Below are positions 1 to 13,164 of a stretch of DNA of 64,000 bases, piece after piece (positions within the stretch are counted from its first letter, which is position 1; every line of letters begins with the position of its first letter). Location: assembly GCA_024364735.1 (NCBI GenBank), contig JAGFNQ010001195.1:660464-724463 (forward strand), written 5' to 3'. Both the position numbers and the translations under genes were made by a program. The DNA comes from Boesenbergia rotunda (taxonomy: Eukaryota; Streptophyta; Magnoliopsida; Zingiberales; Zingiberaceae). The notes beneath the pieces were generated by a model that made no database searches, was not told where the DNA came from, and saw only the letters and a program-made list of their open reading frames with translations.

Positions 1-1121
1 ATAAAATATGTGATCAAATCTTGGAAATTTTTGAGGTGATTCTCAAACGATAATTTTCTTATTTGATTTATGAGGTGATGCTCTTACATATTATTATCTC
101 CAAAATTAATTAGGAAAATTGTTTCCTATAGAGTATATTTCCTTAAATAAGATTTTCATGAAAATAATATGTGGTTGAATTAAGGGAATCTATCTCTTAA
201 TTTAATAAGATTTGATTTAGAGAAATCAAAGTCATAAACATATTATTTCCGAAATTGATTATGATAATTCAGGAAATTGTTTCCTAAAAACAATTCCTTG
301 AATAAAGTATGAAATTATAATTAGGAAATCCGGTTCCTAATTCAATTAATGAGACTTGATAAATTAAGTCACATACATACTTTATTAAGGAAATCGTTAG
401 AACATGACATAATTATATGTCATGAATGTGCATAAAAGAAAAAGGATGAGACCTAAAACCCCTTACAAATATTAAGGCCAACACCTTCCATTAATATGGT
501 TAGAACTAGAGTTTTGTTTCTCATTTGGGTTGATGGACACATCCATGCCCGCTTGAACCTCAACATGTTCAAACCATGGAATTAGTTTATGATTAATATA
601 GTTGGAGTCAGAGGTCAATCCTTAGTTTTGGTTGTTGGACACATCCAAGCCTGACTAAACGGTTGAATGAGCTCCAACCATGTTAAAACTATTTCTTAAT
701 TAATGGGTCAGCCTTAAGCTTGGAGCATCGATTTGTTGTGCCACAGCCAAGGTCGATGTAAAGAGAGGTGCAGTTGGGTGCTAGTATATTGTTGCATACT
801 TGTTAATGAGTTAACAACCCAATGATTTATGCAAACATTGAATTAGTTGATAGCATAATGTGATAGTTACATATGTATAATATGTAATCGGTATAATACC
901 TACCTTCATAGCTAAGAATAACTTGATGGACTCTAGCCATGGTTGTTCTTATCTATGGTTGGATATCAACCTATTTGGAGATGTTCCTACGATCTCCCGA
1001 ATTGATAAAAAGGGTTATTCAATTCGAAAAATAAATAGGATTTAATTAATGTATATTGATGCATTCTTTATCATTCTCATCACATAACCTCAATTTGTAT
1101 TTCTAAGATAATCACCTGATC
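1..1121 (+). other. Cop1 untranslated leader (partial)
   Basis: AT-rich non-coding sequence between the off-window primer site and the gag start. It matches, in reverse complement, the Cop2 leader at about 37223-38345, so it is element sequence and not host DNA. I see no ORF in it. In Cop2 the leader extends more than 3 kb further, so much of Cop1's leader is probably missing from view. Confidence 0.75.
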
Positions 1122-1948
1122 ATGTCTTCCCTAAATTTGCGTTCCATTTTGGACACCAATAAGCTGACTGGGCTAAACTTCATGGACTGGCTTCGAAACC
1201 TGAGGATAGTCCTCAAGGCAGAAAAGCTTGCTTATGTCCTTGAAGAACAACTTCCCAACCATCCTCCTGAAGATGTAACTCCAGACCAGTTAGTGGCCTG
1301 TCAGAAACATGTGGCCGATTCTGAACTTGCGAGTTGCATCATGCTGGCCGCTATGGTACCTGAGCTACAAAAGTAGCATGAGCATATGGATGCTCATACC
1401 ATCGTCTTCCATCTTCATGAGCTATTTGACGAGCAGGCGAGATCCGAAAGGTTTGAGGTCTCCAAACTCCTCTTCACCTCTAAGATGCAGGAAGGCACTT
1501 CTGTCTCACAGTTTGTGTTAAAGATGTTGGGGTACATTGACCGACTAGGCACACTCGGATTTGCAATGGATCACGAACTAAGTATTGACTTAATTTTGCA
1601 TTGTTTGCCCAAGAGTTACTCACAATTTGTGATGAACTATCGGATGAACAAACTGGAGACTACCATTCCTGAGTTGCTTAACCTGCTGAAGACTGTAGAG
1701 CCTTCTGTATAGCAGGATCAGAAGACGGTACTGTTAGTTGGTTCCTCAAAGAAAGACTCTAAGAGGAAGCCCAAAGAACAAAATAAGGGAAGGAAGAAAA
1801 GGGCCAAAAAGATTGAAAAGGCACCAAAAGGCACTTGTCATCACTGCGGCAAGGAGGGCCACTGGCGAAGAAACTGCAAGGTTTATCTTGAGTCCTTGAA
1901 GAAGAAGGCATCCGATGCCCTATCCTCTTCAAGTATCTTCGTTATTGA
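1122..1948 (+). pseudogene. gag: Cop1 gag (nucleocapsid/capsid precursor), broken
   Basis: Encodes the structural protein that forms the cytoplasmic virus-like particle and binds element RNA. It starts at the ATG of MSSLNLRSILDTNKL, a typical copia gag N-terminus followed by a W-x-x-NL block. A TAG at 1374-1376 splits it; the frame then continues as MDAHTIVFHLHELF to a second stop near 1710. A CX2CX4HX4C zinc knuckle (CHHCGKEGHWRRNC) sits at 1835-1877 after a Lys/Arg-rich stretch. Cop2 keeps the same start and knuckle but has lost the body of gag. Confidence 0.88.
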
Positions 1949-4900
1949 ATGTCACTCTATTTCCTCGTACACTGGGTACTTGATACTGGGTGTAGCTCAC
2001 ATATATGTAATGATATACAGGGGCTAAGGAATAGAAGAAGACTCGTCAAGGGAGAAGCGAATTTGCGAGTTGAAAATGGAGCAAAGATTGTTGCTGTAAC
2101 CATCGGAACATATTTGCTAAAGCTCCCTACTGGACTTGTCTTAGAATTAGATAATTGTTATTTTGTTCCTTCGTTAATAAAGAACATTGTATCTATTTCA
2201 TGCTTGAATGAAAAGGGTTATCATTTAACTTTTAGTAACAATTACTGTTACATAACTTTAAATGGTGTTCTTTATGGGACCGGAACTTTATGCAATGGTA
2301 TCTACACGTTAGATTTATCCGATGACGTTTTCAATATCGAAGTTAGCAACAAACGTGCTCGAATAGATAATCAAATAGACTCCTATATGTGGCATTGTCG
2401 TCTTGGCCATGTAAGTAAGAAACGCATGACCAAATTACACCGATATGGAATTCTGGAATCATTTGAACCCGGTTCATTTGATACATGCGAATCATGCTTA
2501 AAAGGCTAGTTGACCAAATTACCCTTTTCCGGAAAAGGTAAACCAGTGGGAGAATTGCTTGGTCTAATACATACTGATGTATGTGGACCAATGTCAACTC
2601 TTGCACAAGGAGGCTATAGCTACTTCATTACCTTTATCGATGATCACTCACGATTCGGGTATGTGTTCTTAATGAAACACAAATCTGAAGCTTTTGAGAA
2701 ATTTAAAGAGTTCAGAAGTGAAGTAGAGAAACAGCTTGGCAAAAGTATTAAGATACTTTGATCCGATCGGGGTGGTGAATACTTAAGTCAAGAGTTTCAA
2801 GATTATCTTAGGGACAATGGGATATTGTCTCAATGGACTCCGCCATATACATAACAGCATAATGGTGTATCTGAGAGGCGTAACCGAACCTTGATGGACA
2901 TGGTTAGATCTATGATGAATCATGCAACTCTTCCAAAATCCTTTTGGGGCTATGCGCTTAAGACAACTGTTTACTTACTAAACAGAGTCCCGACCAAGGT
3001 AGTCTCTACTACTCCATATGAGACGTGGAATAGTAAGAAACCTCATTTATCTCACCTAAAGATATGGGGTTGTTCTGCTTATGTAAAGCGGACTGTATCA
3101 GACAAATTGGATGCTAAGTCTGTTAAATGTCTATTTATTGGATACCCTAAGGAAACGAAAGGTTACCAATTCTATCATCCCTTGGAACAAAAGGTGTTTG
3201 TTTCAAGACATGCTGTATTTCTAGAAAAAGAATTTCTTTTACAAGAAAATAGTGGGAGTAGCATTAAACTTAAAGAAGTTCAAGAAACTCCAATAGACAT
3301 TACAGAGACACCTAGTCTAGACCCACAACCAATAACTCATAATGATGAGCTATCAGTTGAACCTAAAACAACACCACTTCTTCGTAGGTCTGATTAGACA
3401 CGCAATATTCCAGAGAGATACGGATTTCTCATAAGTGAATCGAACGACGTGTTACTCATTAACGATGACGAACCTATCAGTTATGAAGATGTTCTGAAAA
3501 ATTCAGAAAGGGATAAATGACTTGAAGCCATGAAGTCGGAAATGGATTCCATGTACAAAAATCAAGTATGGGACTTGGTTAACCCACCTGAAGGGATTAA
3601 GCCCATAGGGTGCAAGTGGGTTTTCAAGAAGAAAATCGACATGGAAGGAAATGTTGTTACCTTTAAAGCTAGATTAGTGGCAAAAGGATATCGTCAGAAA
3701 CAAGGAATTGATTATGACTAAACCTATTCGCCAGTAGCTATGCTTAAATCCATTCGGATGCTCCTGGCCATAGCAGCTCATTATGATTATGAGATATGGC
3801 AAATGGATGTGAAAATAGCTTTCCTTAATGGAAACCTGCTTGAGGATGTATACATGATACAACCTGAAGGTTTCACATCGGTTAATAAAATCAAAGTATG
3901 CAAGCTTCGATGATCCATATATGTACTAAAGCAAGCATCCATGAGCTGGAACATCCATTTTGATGAGATAATCAAAGAGTTTGATTTCTCACAAAATCCT
4001 GACGAACCTTGTGTGTACAAGAAGGTTAGTGGGAGTGCAGTCGTATTCCTAGTGTTATATGTCGATGACATATTACATATAGGAAACAATATATCAGTCT
4101 TACAATCAGTTAAAATTTGGTTGTCCAAAACTTTCTCCATGAAAGACCTAGGAGAAGCAACCTATATCCTTGGGATTAGAATCTATAGAGATAGATCAAA
4201 ACGGTTGCTTGGTCTTTCGCAGTCTACATATATAGACCGAGTGCTAGAAAGGTTTAGCATGTCGGAATCCAAGAAAGGTTACCTTCCCATCAGGCATGGG
4301 ATCAACCTTTCGAAGTCTATGTGTTCGCGCACAGAAGACGAGAGGATTTGCATGAATAAGATTCCTTATGCATCTGCGATAGGATCTATCATGTATGCTA
4401 TGTTATGTACTAGACCCGATGTATCGTATGCTCTGAGCGTCACAAGCAGATACCAGTTTGATCCAGGAATGGATCATTGGGCGGTTGTCAAGACAATCCT
4501 CAAGTACTTAAGAAGGACTAAGGATGTGTTCCTAATATATGGAGAAGGTGATATGGTAATACGTGGGTATACAGATGTCAGTTTCCAGACAGATAAGGAT
4601 GACTCCAAATCTCAGTCCAGATACGTATTTATTTTGAATGAAGGCGCAATAAGTTGGAAGAGTTCCAAGCAAGACACCGTAGCGGATTCTACCACGGAAG
4701 CGGAATATATTGCAGCTTCGGAAGCAGCAAAGGAAGCAGTCTGGATCAAGAAGTTTGTCTCAGAACTTGGTGTGGTTCCAACCATTGATGAAGCAATACC
4801 GGTTTACTGCGACAATAATGGAGCTATTACACAAGCAAAGGAACCAAGGTCTCATCAGCGATCCAAACATGTGCTTCGGCGCTATCATCTGATCAGAGAG

Positions 4901-5044
4901 ATTATAAGTAGGAATGATATACAAATTGAGAAAATTCCCACTGTAAGGAATTTAGCGGATCCTTTAACTAAGGCCTTGTCTCAAAGCAAGTTTGTAGGTC
5001 ATGTTAGAGCCTGTGGTATTGGGTACCGTAACGATTGGCATTAG
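1949..5044 (+). pseudogene. pol: Cop1 pol (protease-integrase-RT-RNase H), broken
   Basis: The aspartic protease site VLDTGCSSH has its D-T-G at 1982-1990. Integrase follows: a HHCC finger (about 2390-2508), then the catalytic blocks IHTDVCG, SDRGGEY (2763 on) and GVSERRNRT. RT has QMDVKIAFLNG near 3800 and YVDD at 4058-4069. RNase H has GYTDVSF, TTEAEY and CDNNGA (4565-4830). Protease-integrase-RT order is diagnostic of Ty1/copia. In-frame stops occur at about 2508, 2759, 2851, 3396, 3517, 3719 and 3912, so no polyprotein can be made. The last block, 3941-5044, is open for 367 residues. Confidence 0.92.
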
Positions 5045-5047
5045 GCC

Positions 5048-5058
5048 AAGTGGGAGTT
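5048..5058 (+). other. Cop1 polypurine tract
   Basis: AAGTGGGAGTT abuts the LTR start. This is the usual plus-strand DNA primer position; Cop2 has the same tract, reverse-complemented, at 34031-34041. Confidence 0.85.
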
Positions 5059-7168
5059 TGTTAGTGATATGAGAAAAGTATCCTAAGGCAATCGCCTTAT
5101 GATTGTAATCATTTATTTTAATAAATGAATATTCACTATTTGAGTATACATGTTTGTGTATTTGATTGAGATCTTAAACTCATTTACTGAATGTCCGCAA
5201 TACAATTCACAGCATGAGAGAATTTGTGATGAATTCACAACTAGTGATTATCTCTACATGTGCAATTGTGAAGTATTTAAATTGTCCCTAGTCGATGAAT
5301 TGATAAATATGGACACTATCAATTCTGTTGAGACTAGCATTGGTTATTCTCTAATCAGCTGATTCTCACTGGCTGGTGACATTGAGATGTCCGGAGATAA
5401 ACATGAATGCTAGTTAAGGGAACTAGTTCATTGGAGTGACTGGCTGTAAAACTTCATATGGTAGTCTACATATAGATATGTCAGTTAAGTTCTTACTGCA
5501 ACTTAAGTGCGATGTTCCTTTGACTTGCGGCGTTCAAGTCATCTTGGTCATGGAGACTTATACTTTGACATCTTAAGCAAGCATCTCCAAGGAGGTGTGG
5601 ACCTAGGATGATTGGGTATAAGCCGAAATGCCCGAAAATATTTGAACAGCCTACAAAGGATTCACCACTCCTTGCGAGTAGATGTATACCCGAGGCCTAT
5701 CGTCGGATTGTTACTCGAAGCGTCTGGCCAGAGCATGACATGTTCAGAGTATGAATCTCTTAAATACATGAGAGTAATTAGAATCCGTAGGACGAGAAAA
5801 CGTTACTTGGGCTAGGTGTGACGTAGTCAGCCTAGTGGGGACTGACACATATAGACCATGTCCTGAACCAAGTGGGTATAAGATGGTGAAGCGAATGGGG
5901 CACGATTCATTATAGCTGCTGAAGGGTTTCAGAATGGTTTCTGAGGTCAACCGTTGATCATTCGATTAATTGGGGATAATGATGTACTACTAGGTGCCAC
6001 TCATGATCGTTCTATAATTGATTAATTATAGACGGCCAACATAAATCGAAAGCCTATTTAGTCACACGCACTACGAGTAATCCAAGGGATTTAAAACGAG
6101 TTGAAAATTGGATTTTCCAATCAAGAGAGATTAAGTTTGGTTGAGCCAAACGATAAGTCGAATCTGAATTTTTCAAAGACGCATCGAAAGCGTAAAATGG
6201 CTAAGTCTTTTGAAGACTTAATAGATGAATTAAATAAGTTTAATTCATTGGGGCTTGGCTTGGATGGGTCGGCCAAAGACGGCCTCCATCCTCTTTGCTT
6301 CGCCAGCCATAACAAAGGGAGAGAACCAAGTTTTTGGTTAAATTTATAAAATAAACCAAGTATGGTTTGTTTTATAAAATTATGGATGATATAAATTTTT
6401 TATATAATAAACCAAGGTTTGGTTTATTTTTCATGAAAATTAAAATGAACCATGGATTGGTTTATTTTATAAAATCAATCATGGATTGATTTACCATGAT
6501 AAGGAAATTTATTCCATAAGAGAAAAGAGACTTGATTGATTTTTATCATGAATTAAAATATGATTTTAACCATGATATAAAATCAAACTTGGCATGATGG
6601 AATAAGTTATTCCATATTTGAGAGGCTTGATGGTTGAGAGGTCACTATATAAAGGACCCAAGGCAAGGCTTGGAAGATAATCGAAGAGATGATGGCATAG
6701 GCTCTCTCTCTCTTTCTCTCCTTCTCTTCTCCCCTTCTTGCCGTGCGCCAACCAGCCCCAAGAAGAGGCACCAGCCGGCCATCCTTTTGTGGTTAGTCTT
6801 CCGACTTCTCTCTTGGTTTTTCTTGTCGCGTTCTCGGAGAATCTAGTAGTTCTCGAGAACACGAAACTCGTGGCTTTGCGAAGTCATCCCGAAGACACTC
6901 GGCGTGGACACGAATAGAGGCGGAGCTTCCAAGGGACGCTTACGGTTGGATCTCGTCCCTTCCTTCGAGTTACGCGAGGTAATATGTAAATTAGTTTACG
7001 TTTCTGTAAAATTTTAAATATATGATCATGTCTACACAAGATAAAATTGCATGCTTAGATGTGTGGTTAAATAATTTGAGAAATTATTTATGCTAAACCT
7101 TCCGCTGCACGTAATTAATTTTAAAATTACGAACCCGCATCCATGTCAACATGCACCCGATCCCAACA
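5059..7168 (+). repeat. Cop1 3' LTR (2110 bp)
   Basis: Begins TGTTAGTGATATGAG directly after the polypurine tract and ends CCCGATCCCAACA. Both ends match the Cop2 LTRs at 31821-34030 and 41584-43554. It holds a TATA box at 6646-6653 and a CT-rich leader near 6705. Short ORFs inside (for example 6101-6349) have no recognisable domain. Confidence 0.9.
6646..6653 (+). promoter_or_regulatory. Cop1 LTR TATA box
   Basis: TATATAAA followed by GGACCC, the expected Pol II core promoter of the LTR. Cop2 has the equivalent on the minus strand at 32404-32411 and 42182-42189. Confidence 0.7.
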
Positions 7169-8585
7169 CAACGATTGCACCATTGTAACCACAAGATGAG
7201 TCTTTATGAACAAACTAGATGACCAAGGCAAAATCACTAGGAGCAAGGCTAGGCTGGTAGCTAGGGGGTTTAACCAAGTTGAGGGATTGGATTATGATGA
7301 GACGTATGCCCCCGTAGCTAGATTAGAGTCCATTAGAATTCTACTAGCCTATGCCGCTCACATGGGTTTCACACTTCACCAAATGGATTTGAAGTCAGCA
7401 TTCCTTAATGGGATCATTAAGGAAGAGATTTATGTAGAACAACCCCCCGGGTTTGAGGACCCTAACTATCCAAGACACGTTTACAAATTGAGAAAAGTCT
7501 TATATGGATTGAAACAAGCTCCTCAGGCTTGGTATGAAAGGTTTTCTTCATTTCTATTGTCTAAGGGGTTTAGGAGAGGAACAATTGACCCTTCTTTGTT
7601 CCTAAAATCTAAGGATAAGAACATATTTGCTGCCCAAGTGTATGTAGATGATATCATTTTTGGGTCAACAAATAATGACTTCCTTCAAGAATTCATCAAA
7701 TGTATGGAAGATGAATTTGAAATGAGTCTTGTAGGAGAGTTAACCTTCTTTTTAGGACTTCAAGTTAAGCAAACTAATGAAGGAACACATGTATTTCAAA
7801 CTAAGTACGCTAAGGAAATGCTAAAGAAATTTGGTCTAGAAAATGCTAAGGTAGCATCTACACCCATAGGAACCAATGTGAAAATGGATAGTGACCTTAC
7901 AGGGAATGGTAGACTCAAAGCAATATAGGAGCATGATTGGTAGCCTATTGTACTTAACCGCTAGTAGGTCCGATATACTTTTTGTGGTAGGTTTGTGTGC
8001 TAGGTACCAATCTTATGCAAAAGAGTCCCATTTAGGAGTAGTGAAGAGGATCCTAAGGTATGTTAAGGGTACCCTCAATGTCGGGCTTTGGTATCCTAGA
8101 ACCCCTAATGTTGATCTTATTGGATACACCGACTCGGACTATGCAGGATGCAAGCTAGATAGGAAGAGTACTAGTGGAGGGTGTCAATTCCTTGGGTCTT
8201 CCTTAGTTAGTTGGAGTAGTAGGAAACAACCATGCGTTGCCCTATCAACAACGGAGGCGGAATATGTGGCAATGGGTGGGTGTGTTTCCCAACTCCTTTG
8301 GATCATGCACACCTTAGAAGATTATGAGTTACATTATACCAAGGTCAAAGTCTTGTGTGATAATGTAAGTATAATCAATTTGACCAAAAATCCGGTTCAT
8401 CATTCTAGGAAAAAACACATTGAAGTGAAACATCACTTCATTAGAGACCATGTGGCAGGGGAGACATAGAACTACACTATGTTGAATCAAAGTTAAACCT
8501 AGCCAACATTTTCACCAAGCATCTTCCCGAATCGGAGTTTATGTCCTTAAGAAGAGGCCTTGGAATGTGTTTTGTAGAAGTATAG
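7169..8585 (+). pseudogene. pol: Element A pol fragment: RT and RNase H
   Basis: The fragment starts inside the RT where Cop1 inserted. KARLVARGFNQVEG, QMDLKSAFLNG and YVDDIIFG (near 7640) are SIRE/Maximus-type copia RT motifs. After a frameshift near 7905 the frame resumes with SLLYLTASRSD and RNase H blocks YTDSDYAG, TTEAEYVA and a CDN motif. A second frameshift near 8462 leads into the conserved C-terminal NIFTKHLPE block, ending at the TAG of 8583-8585. The gene is dead. It shows that an autonomous-type member of the A/D LTR family once existed. Confidence 0.88.
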
Positions 8586-8961
8586 GATGAACCTTGGGAT
8601 ATTACATTTGAAAACGTGTGTTTGATCCATTAGGGTGATACATTTGGTTCACTTATGCTTGTGGCATATTGTTGAATCATTAAAAGTATCAAAATATGAA
8701 AATTAGACCAACTATGGGGAAGACAAGTGTTTAATCAATGGACACTTTGCTCAAAGATCATAGTTGGGCATTTTAAACCTTTGAAAACCATTTTATGTTT
8801 TATATGCTTTGCCATACTTTTAAAAGATATATGATTTCAAAATTAGGTTGTGATTTTGATACAAAACTTAGTGGTTTTCAAGGATTTTAAGTTTTTATCA
8901 AAAGTTAAGCATGTTTGAAATTTTATATGGACTGATATTTTTCTTTGATAGAGTATATCAT
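8586..8961 (+). other. Element A 3' non-coding region, left part
   Basis: AT-rich sequence after the pol stop. It is interrupted by C and continues at 17327. No ORF or RNA gene seen. Confidence 0.7.
8957..8961. repeat. Target site duplication of C, left copy
   Basis: ATCAT here and at 17322-17326, flanking the TGTTAGATCG...CACCAACA ends of C. Confidence 0.9.
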
Positions 8962-10278
8962 TGTTAGATCGAGAAAAATGATAGAGGGGGGGGGGTGAAT
9001 ATCGTTAAAACATTTTCAGATAAAATAAAGAGCGAATACGCAGCGGAAATAATTAATCACACAGGAACACAAGTAGTTTTTTACTTGGTTCGGAGTCGCG
9101 GTCGGCTCCTACTCCAAGGCCCACAGTCCTTGACCGTTTACTTTGGGCAATATTATAATCGTGCAAAACAATTTACAAATTGAGTACAGGAATATAGCAG
9201 GAAATGAAGCTAGTTACACTTTTCGTTATCGACGCCCGATGTGGATCGTATTTCGGAGCAGAGGGTCGGCGGCGGCGCTGTGATCTCGAAGACGGAGTTT
9301 GCTCGGGCGTAGCACTTAAACGAAAAGCTTTGGAGCGTTTGAAAACTGTGTTGTTGAAGCCTTGGGGTCGAGCCCCTTTTATAGTGCTCTATCGGGCGCT
9401 TGATGCGTTGGAGGAGCCTGACACGTGCCCTTCGATCTGCGAATTCTTATCCGCGGGCTCGATCAATGCTTATCCTCCCCACTTGGGCGACTAAGCTGAT
9501 GGGGGCGCCCGTGACCTCACGGGAGCCTGATCCGGCTTAGTCCAGAGGCTTCGCAACTATGTTTTGAGTTTTGCCTTTACTCTTGGGTGCCCGTATCCAT
9601 ACGGGTGTCTGTCTCCATTCAGGCGCCTAGGCCCAGTGAAGTACCTTCGCTTGCAGTGACCAGTCCTTCGACCCTGCAACCAAGGTTAGTCCCATAAACA
9701 TAACAAGTATTAATTACAGCCGTAGCTGTCTTGGTTCTGACTTCTGGTCTCCCAAATGGAACCCTAAGTCGAACCGACGCCTACTGTTCCCTCGACGGGG
9801 AATGCGTCCTCACCTACTCCTCTCAGGAGAGTTTACCTTTTGCCAACCAGCTCCTCCGGTTGGGCTTTTGCTTGATCCCGCTGACCAAGTCTTCGTGCCC
9901 AACTTCCGGTCAGGTCTTCGGTGCCCAGCCCCTTGCTAGGACTTCGTGCCCAGCCCTCAACCAGGACTTCTTTGCCCGACTTCCGGTCAGGTCTTCTTGC
10001 CCAGTCCTTGACCAGGACTTCTTTGCGCGACTTCCGGTCAGGTCTTCTTGCCCAGTCCTTGACCAGGACTTCTTTGCGCGACTTCCGGTCAAGTCTTCTT
10101 GCCCAGTCCTTGACCAGGACTTCTTTGCCAAGCCCTTTGCCAAGACTTCTTGCCTGGTGTACCTAGGACTTCTTCCTGCACACTTAGTGAACGAATTAGA
10201 ACACAATAGCATCTTAACTTCTGAACCCTTTTCCATTATCAAAACCCAGGTTTGACTTAGGTGCTGCTTGCACCAACA
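8962..10278 (-). repeat. Element C 3' LTR (1317 bp)
   Basis: On the minus strand it starts TGTTGGTGC with a terminal hairpin (TTGGTGC/GCACCTA) and ends CGATCTAACA. The U3 part (about 9840-10180) is an array of short inverted repeats; this copy has about two more units than the 5' LTR. GGCGCC boxes follow at about 9380-9640. The ORFs at 9731-10255 and 9910-10314 are readings through the repeat and not genes. Confidence 0.9.
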
Positions 10279-10295
10279 ATCTCTCCCTTTTTTAT
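10279..10295 (-). other. Element C polypurine tract
   Basis: On the minus strand AAAAAAGGGAGAGAT abuts the 3' LTR. B has AAAAAGGGGGAGAT in the same place. Confidence 0.75.
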
Positions 10296-11770
10296 TTATG
10301 GCAACCCGGTTCAAAAAGTTAAGTTAAACAAACAATAGGTAAAGTATCAGATTTAATTTCCTCCCCTGGAAGAAATCTCCCCCTGAGTTGTTCAAACATT
10401 TGTGGGGATTTTTGAAAAATGTTTTTAAGTCTTGTTTCTAAACTTTTGAAAAAAAATTTCAGGTTTTTAATACTGAAAATTTTTAAAAAGGAGTTTCAGT
10501 TAGAAAACTTTTCAAACCATTTTTGAATTGGGCACTTAGAAAATTTTCAACACATTTGAAGTTAACTTAGAAAATTTTCAAGCAACTTTTGAAGTTAACA
10601 CTTAGAGAAGTTTTCCACCAAAAATTTAGGGTAAGTACTTAGCATATTTTTGAAAACACTTTTGAGTTAACTACTTAAAATAATTTCGAAAACAATTTTG
10701 AGTACTTAGAAGAATTTTCAAAAAAACACTTAGTTTTTACACTTTAGAATATTTTCTAAACTGATTTTGAAGTTAACACTTAGAAAAGTTTTCAAGCAAT
10801 TTTTATAACACTTTACTTTTTTAAAAAGGAGATAAAAGTTATGAAAAAAAATTTGATTTGAAAAAAGGATAAAATTTTAAAACCTTTCTTTGATTTGAGA
10901 AAGAAAGAAAATTTTAAAACCTTCTTTTCTCTCCTTTCCAATCTCTCCCCCTTTGCCATATATAAAAAAAACATATAGCAAAAAACTAAGTAAAAAAACA
11001 TATAGCAAAAAAACTGAGTAATAAAAGTAAGGTGTTGTACTGAACCAATTCTAAGACTGGACCAAATCAATTTAAACTTTCTCTTTCGGGTCCTGTCTAG
11101 CCCAATTAGCTACTTACTAACTGTTATAAACAGTAGCTTTCGCTAGGATTAGTCAAGTTAAGTGATCTGATCAAGTTAGATTTTCTAAGCTTGACACTTA
11201 ACCTGATTGCTGTTTACTTGGTATTTTTTGCCCCAATTACTGCAGATGCACTGACTTAAAGCATCTTGAATCAAGGCATAGACCTAAGCATCTCAACCCA
11301 GTCTAAGTTATCAATCAAAAATACCCTAAGGTGGTTGTGAGATGCTGGCTGCTAGATCTATAGGTACATGCAGTTCTAGGGTTAAGACCTAAGCTAAGTC
11401 CATTTGCGAAAAAACCATAGTTTTGAAGGGGGTAAGTTATTATGAAAACTAAGTCGGAAAATCATTTAAATTTCAAACATGTTATTTTGCAAATTAAATA
11501 AAAAATAAAACAGTTTCTGAAAAGAAACATAAATAGAGCAGCCCCTATTCTACCAAGCATAACCCTAACTGTGAAGTATCTAACTTAGCATGCAAAAAAA
11601 TGGCATAATTCCGATAATTCATCAGCTAAATAAGTAAGCCTGATAGGTCCATAAGAGTCACCTGGTCAATAGTAGGACCAGTAGAGTCAAACCAAAGTCA
11701 AATACATGTCAACCCTACATAGTAGGGTTAGTCAAATAGTCAAGAGTATAGCTGAAAATATCAATTTGAA
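10296..11770 (-). other. Element C 3' non-coding region
   Basis: From 10400 to 10800 it is built of repeated A/T-rich words (TTTTCAA with CACTTAG spacers) matching the region 25340-26050 of B. It also holds blocks conserved with B at 24780-25090. No coding sequence seen. Confidence 0.7.
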
Positions 11771-13053
11771 CTAAGAGGAAGGGCCAGGATGATCAGATGA
11801 GCTAGGCTGCCAAGATCGGAATAATGACATCATTTCATTATATCATGCGTCGTTAGTCTCTCGATCATCTCTGAGGTTGTTCATATACTCCATGTGATGA
11901 GTCTCATTTGCATCCATATACTCTGTATGATGGGCCTCCATTTCCTCCCTAAGGGTGTGCATCTCCGTCTGCAACAGTGTGATGCGCTAATCGGTGGTCA
12001 GTGGGGGAGGCTCCTGTAACTGCTCATTGATCTCGGCTGCGAGATCAGCTACGTCTACCTCCACCTCCTCGTCGGAGTCGTCCTATCGTCTGGCTCTCTC
12101 CCGTCTCCATGCTAGGACCCCCGTGGCCAAAACATCTATCCCCACTAAAGAAAAATTCCTAATTCCTATTTCGTCGAACTCAGTCATTGAAATAATCTCT
12201 CCGGCAGCGACGTCTCGACCATGGTGGTGAAGAAGGGCGGTGATGATGTGGCAGCAGGGCGTACGTACTCGATCATGAGTAGATATGCTCGACGCGTAGA
12301 TGATGTTACGGAATATGTGGAGACCTATGTTGATGTCAAGCTGATGAATCATGGCGTAGAGTAAAAAGGTGTGGAATGGTCGCATGGTCGCGACATCTCG
12401 GGTGGTAAGTGGAAGTACACAACGAATTATCACTCGCTAAAGGGCATAGTCTTGAACTCGGAGGTCTACCGACCGAAATCGCCGAGCCAGCGGGTTTCGC
12501 ACATCTCCAAAGAAATAGGAGTAAAGAGTATCTGGTGTGATGTGCGAGTATAGAGGTGCGAAGGGCGGGTCGGTTGGAGGATAGCAAGAAAAGGTTGATT
12601 GCGAAGGTCGTAGTCTGAGAAACCGATTAAATAGAGTCGGAGAAATGGTTAGGGGAGTGCCTTGGACCTTGGTTGTGTAGAGTAGGTCATCCATCTTGAC
12701 AAGGTTGTTGTAGAACTCTACACACAGGGTCGAGTTTACTGGATGTGTACAGAAGACTAGGTGGTCTAGTTGATAAAAGTTGATTGCATCCATTGCTAAG
12801 GGACAAGATTGGGTAAAAAATTGCCTATTGAGAAAACTAGTCTTTATAGGCTTATAAGTTGTTTGGGCAAATTTGTTGAACAATTCTAGGTTGGGAAACC
12901 TCGGGTCGGGGCTAGGTTCGGCCACGGGGTTGGGTTGAGAGATGCGACGCTTTCTAGATATTTAAAGAGAAGGAAATTGCAATCATGCATTTAATAAGTG
13001 AGAAAGTGAAATTGTAAAAAGAATGCATAAAAAGATTGATACCGGGGCGGCAT
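11771..13053 (-). pseudogene. Element C ORF2 (plant transposon-protein-like), intron-containing, broken
   Basis: Homologue of the intact B ORF2. A short exon 1 (13053-13043, ATG CCG CCC CG) is followed by a GT...AG intron (13042-12954, 89 nt) and exon 2 from 12953. Joining restores the frame (phase 2), exactly as in B. Exon 2 holds the blocks EPSPDPRFPNLEL, INFYQLDHLVFCT, LPLTTRD, MRPFHTFLLYA and VRTPCCHIITALLHHHG. A TAG at about 12434-12436 and three further stops between 12080 and 11850 break it. The end PSSSDHPGPSS matches the B C-terminus. A start at 12925 would be GTG within a conserved block, so I prefer the spliced model. Confidence 0.78.
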
Positions 13054-13164
13054 TTTCGAAGTCAAGCGTTTGAAGACTAGGAAGGAGGTCCAAGCGCCTT
13101 GGGAAGAAGAGGAGTGAAGGAAAGTTTTGATTTTGGTGTGGTAAATGAAGGGAGATTCGGTGGC

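Larger units (their letters stand above)
1..7168 (+). mobile_element. Ty1/copia LTR retrotransposon Cop1 (5' end outside window), inactive
   Basis: Leader, gag, pol, polypurine tract and complete 3' LTR are present in order; the 5' LTR and primer site lie left of the window. The LTR runs TGTTAGTGAT...CCCAACA. It is the same family as Cop2 (31821-43554), which lies in inverse orientation. Cop1 interrupts the RT coding region of element A: downstream of 7168 the sequence resumes inside A's RT. The expected right target duplication is CAACG (7169-7173); its partner is off-window. The domain order protease-integrase-RT-RNase H is that of Ty1/copia. The Tork/Angela type of sequence is my best clade guess. 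Many in-frame stops make it inactive. Confidence 0.9.

Noticed and set aside
9731..10314. Overlapping repeat-rich ORFs (174 and 134 residues)
   Set aside because: They read through the hairpin array of the C 3' LTR on both strands; no conservation of a reading frame between copies.
12437..12925. ORF2 of C starting at 12925 as a separate 162-residue gene
   Set aside because: The codon there is GTG within a block conserved with B upstream and downstream; a single TAG at about 12434 splits one longer gene.
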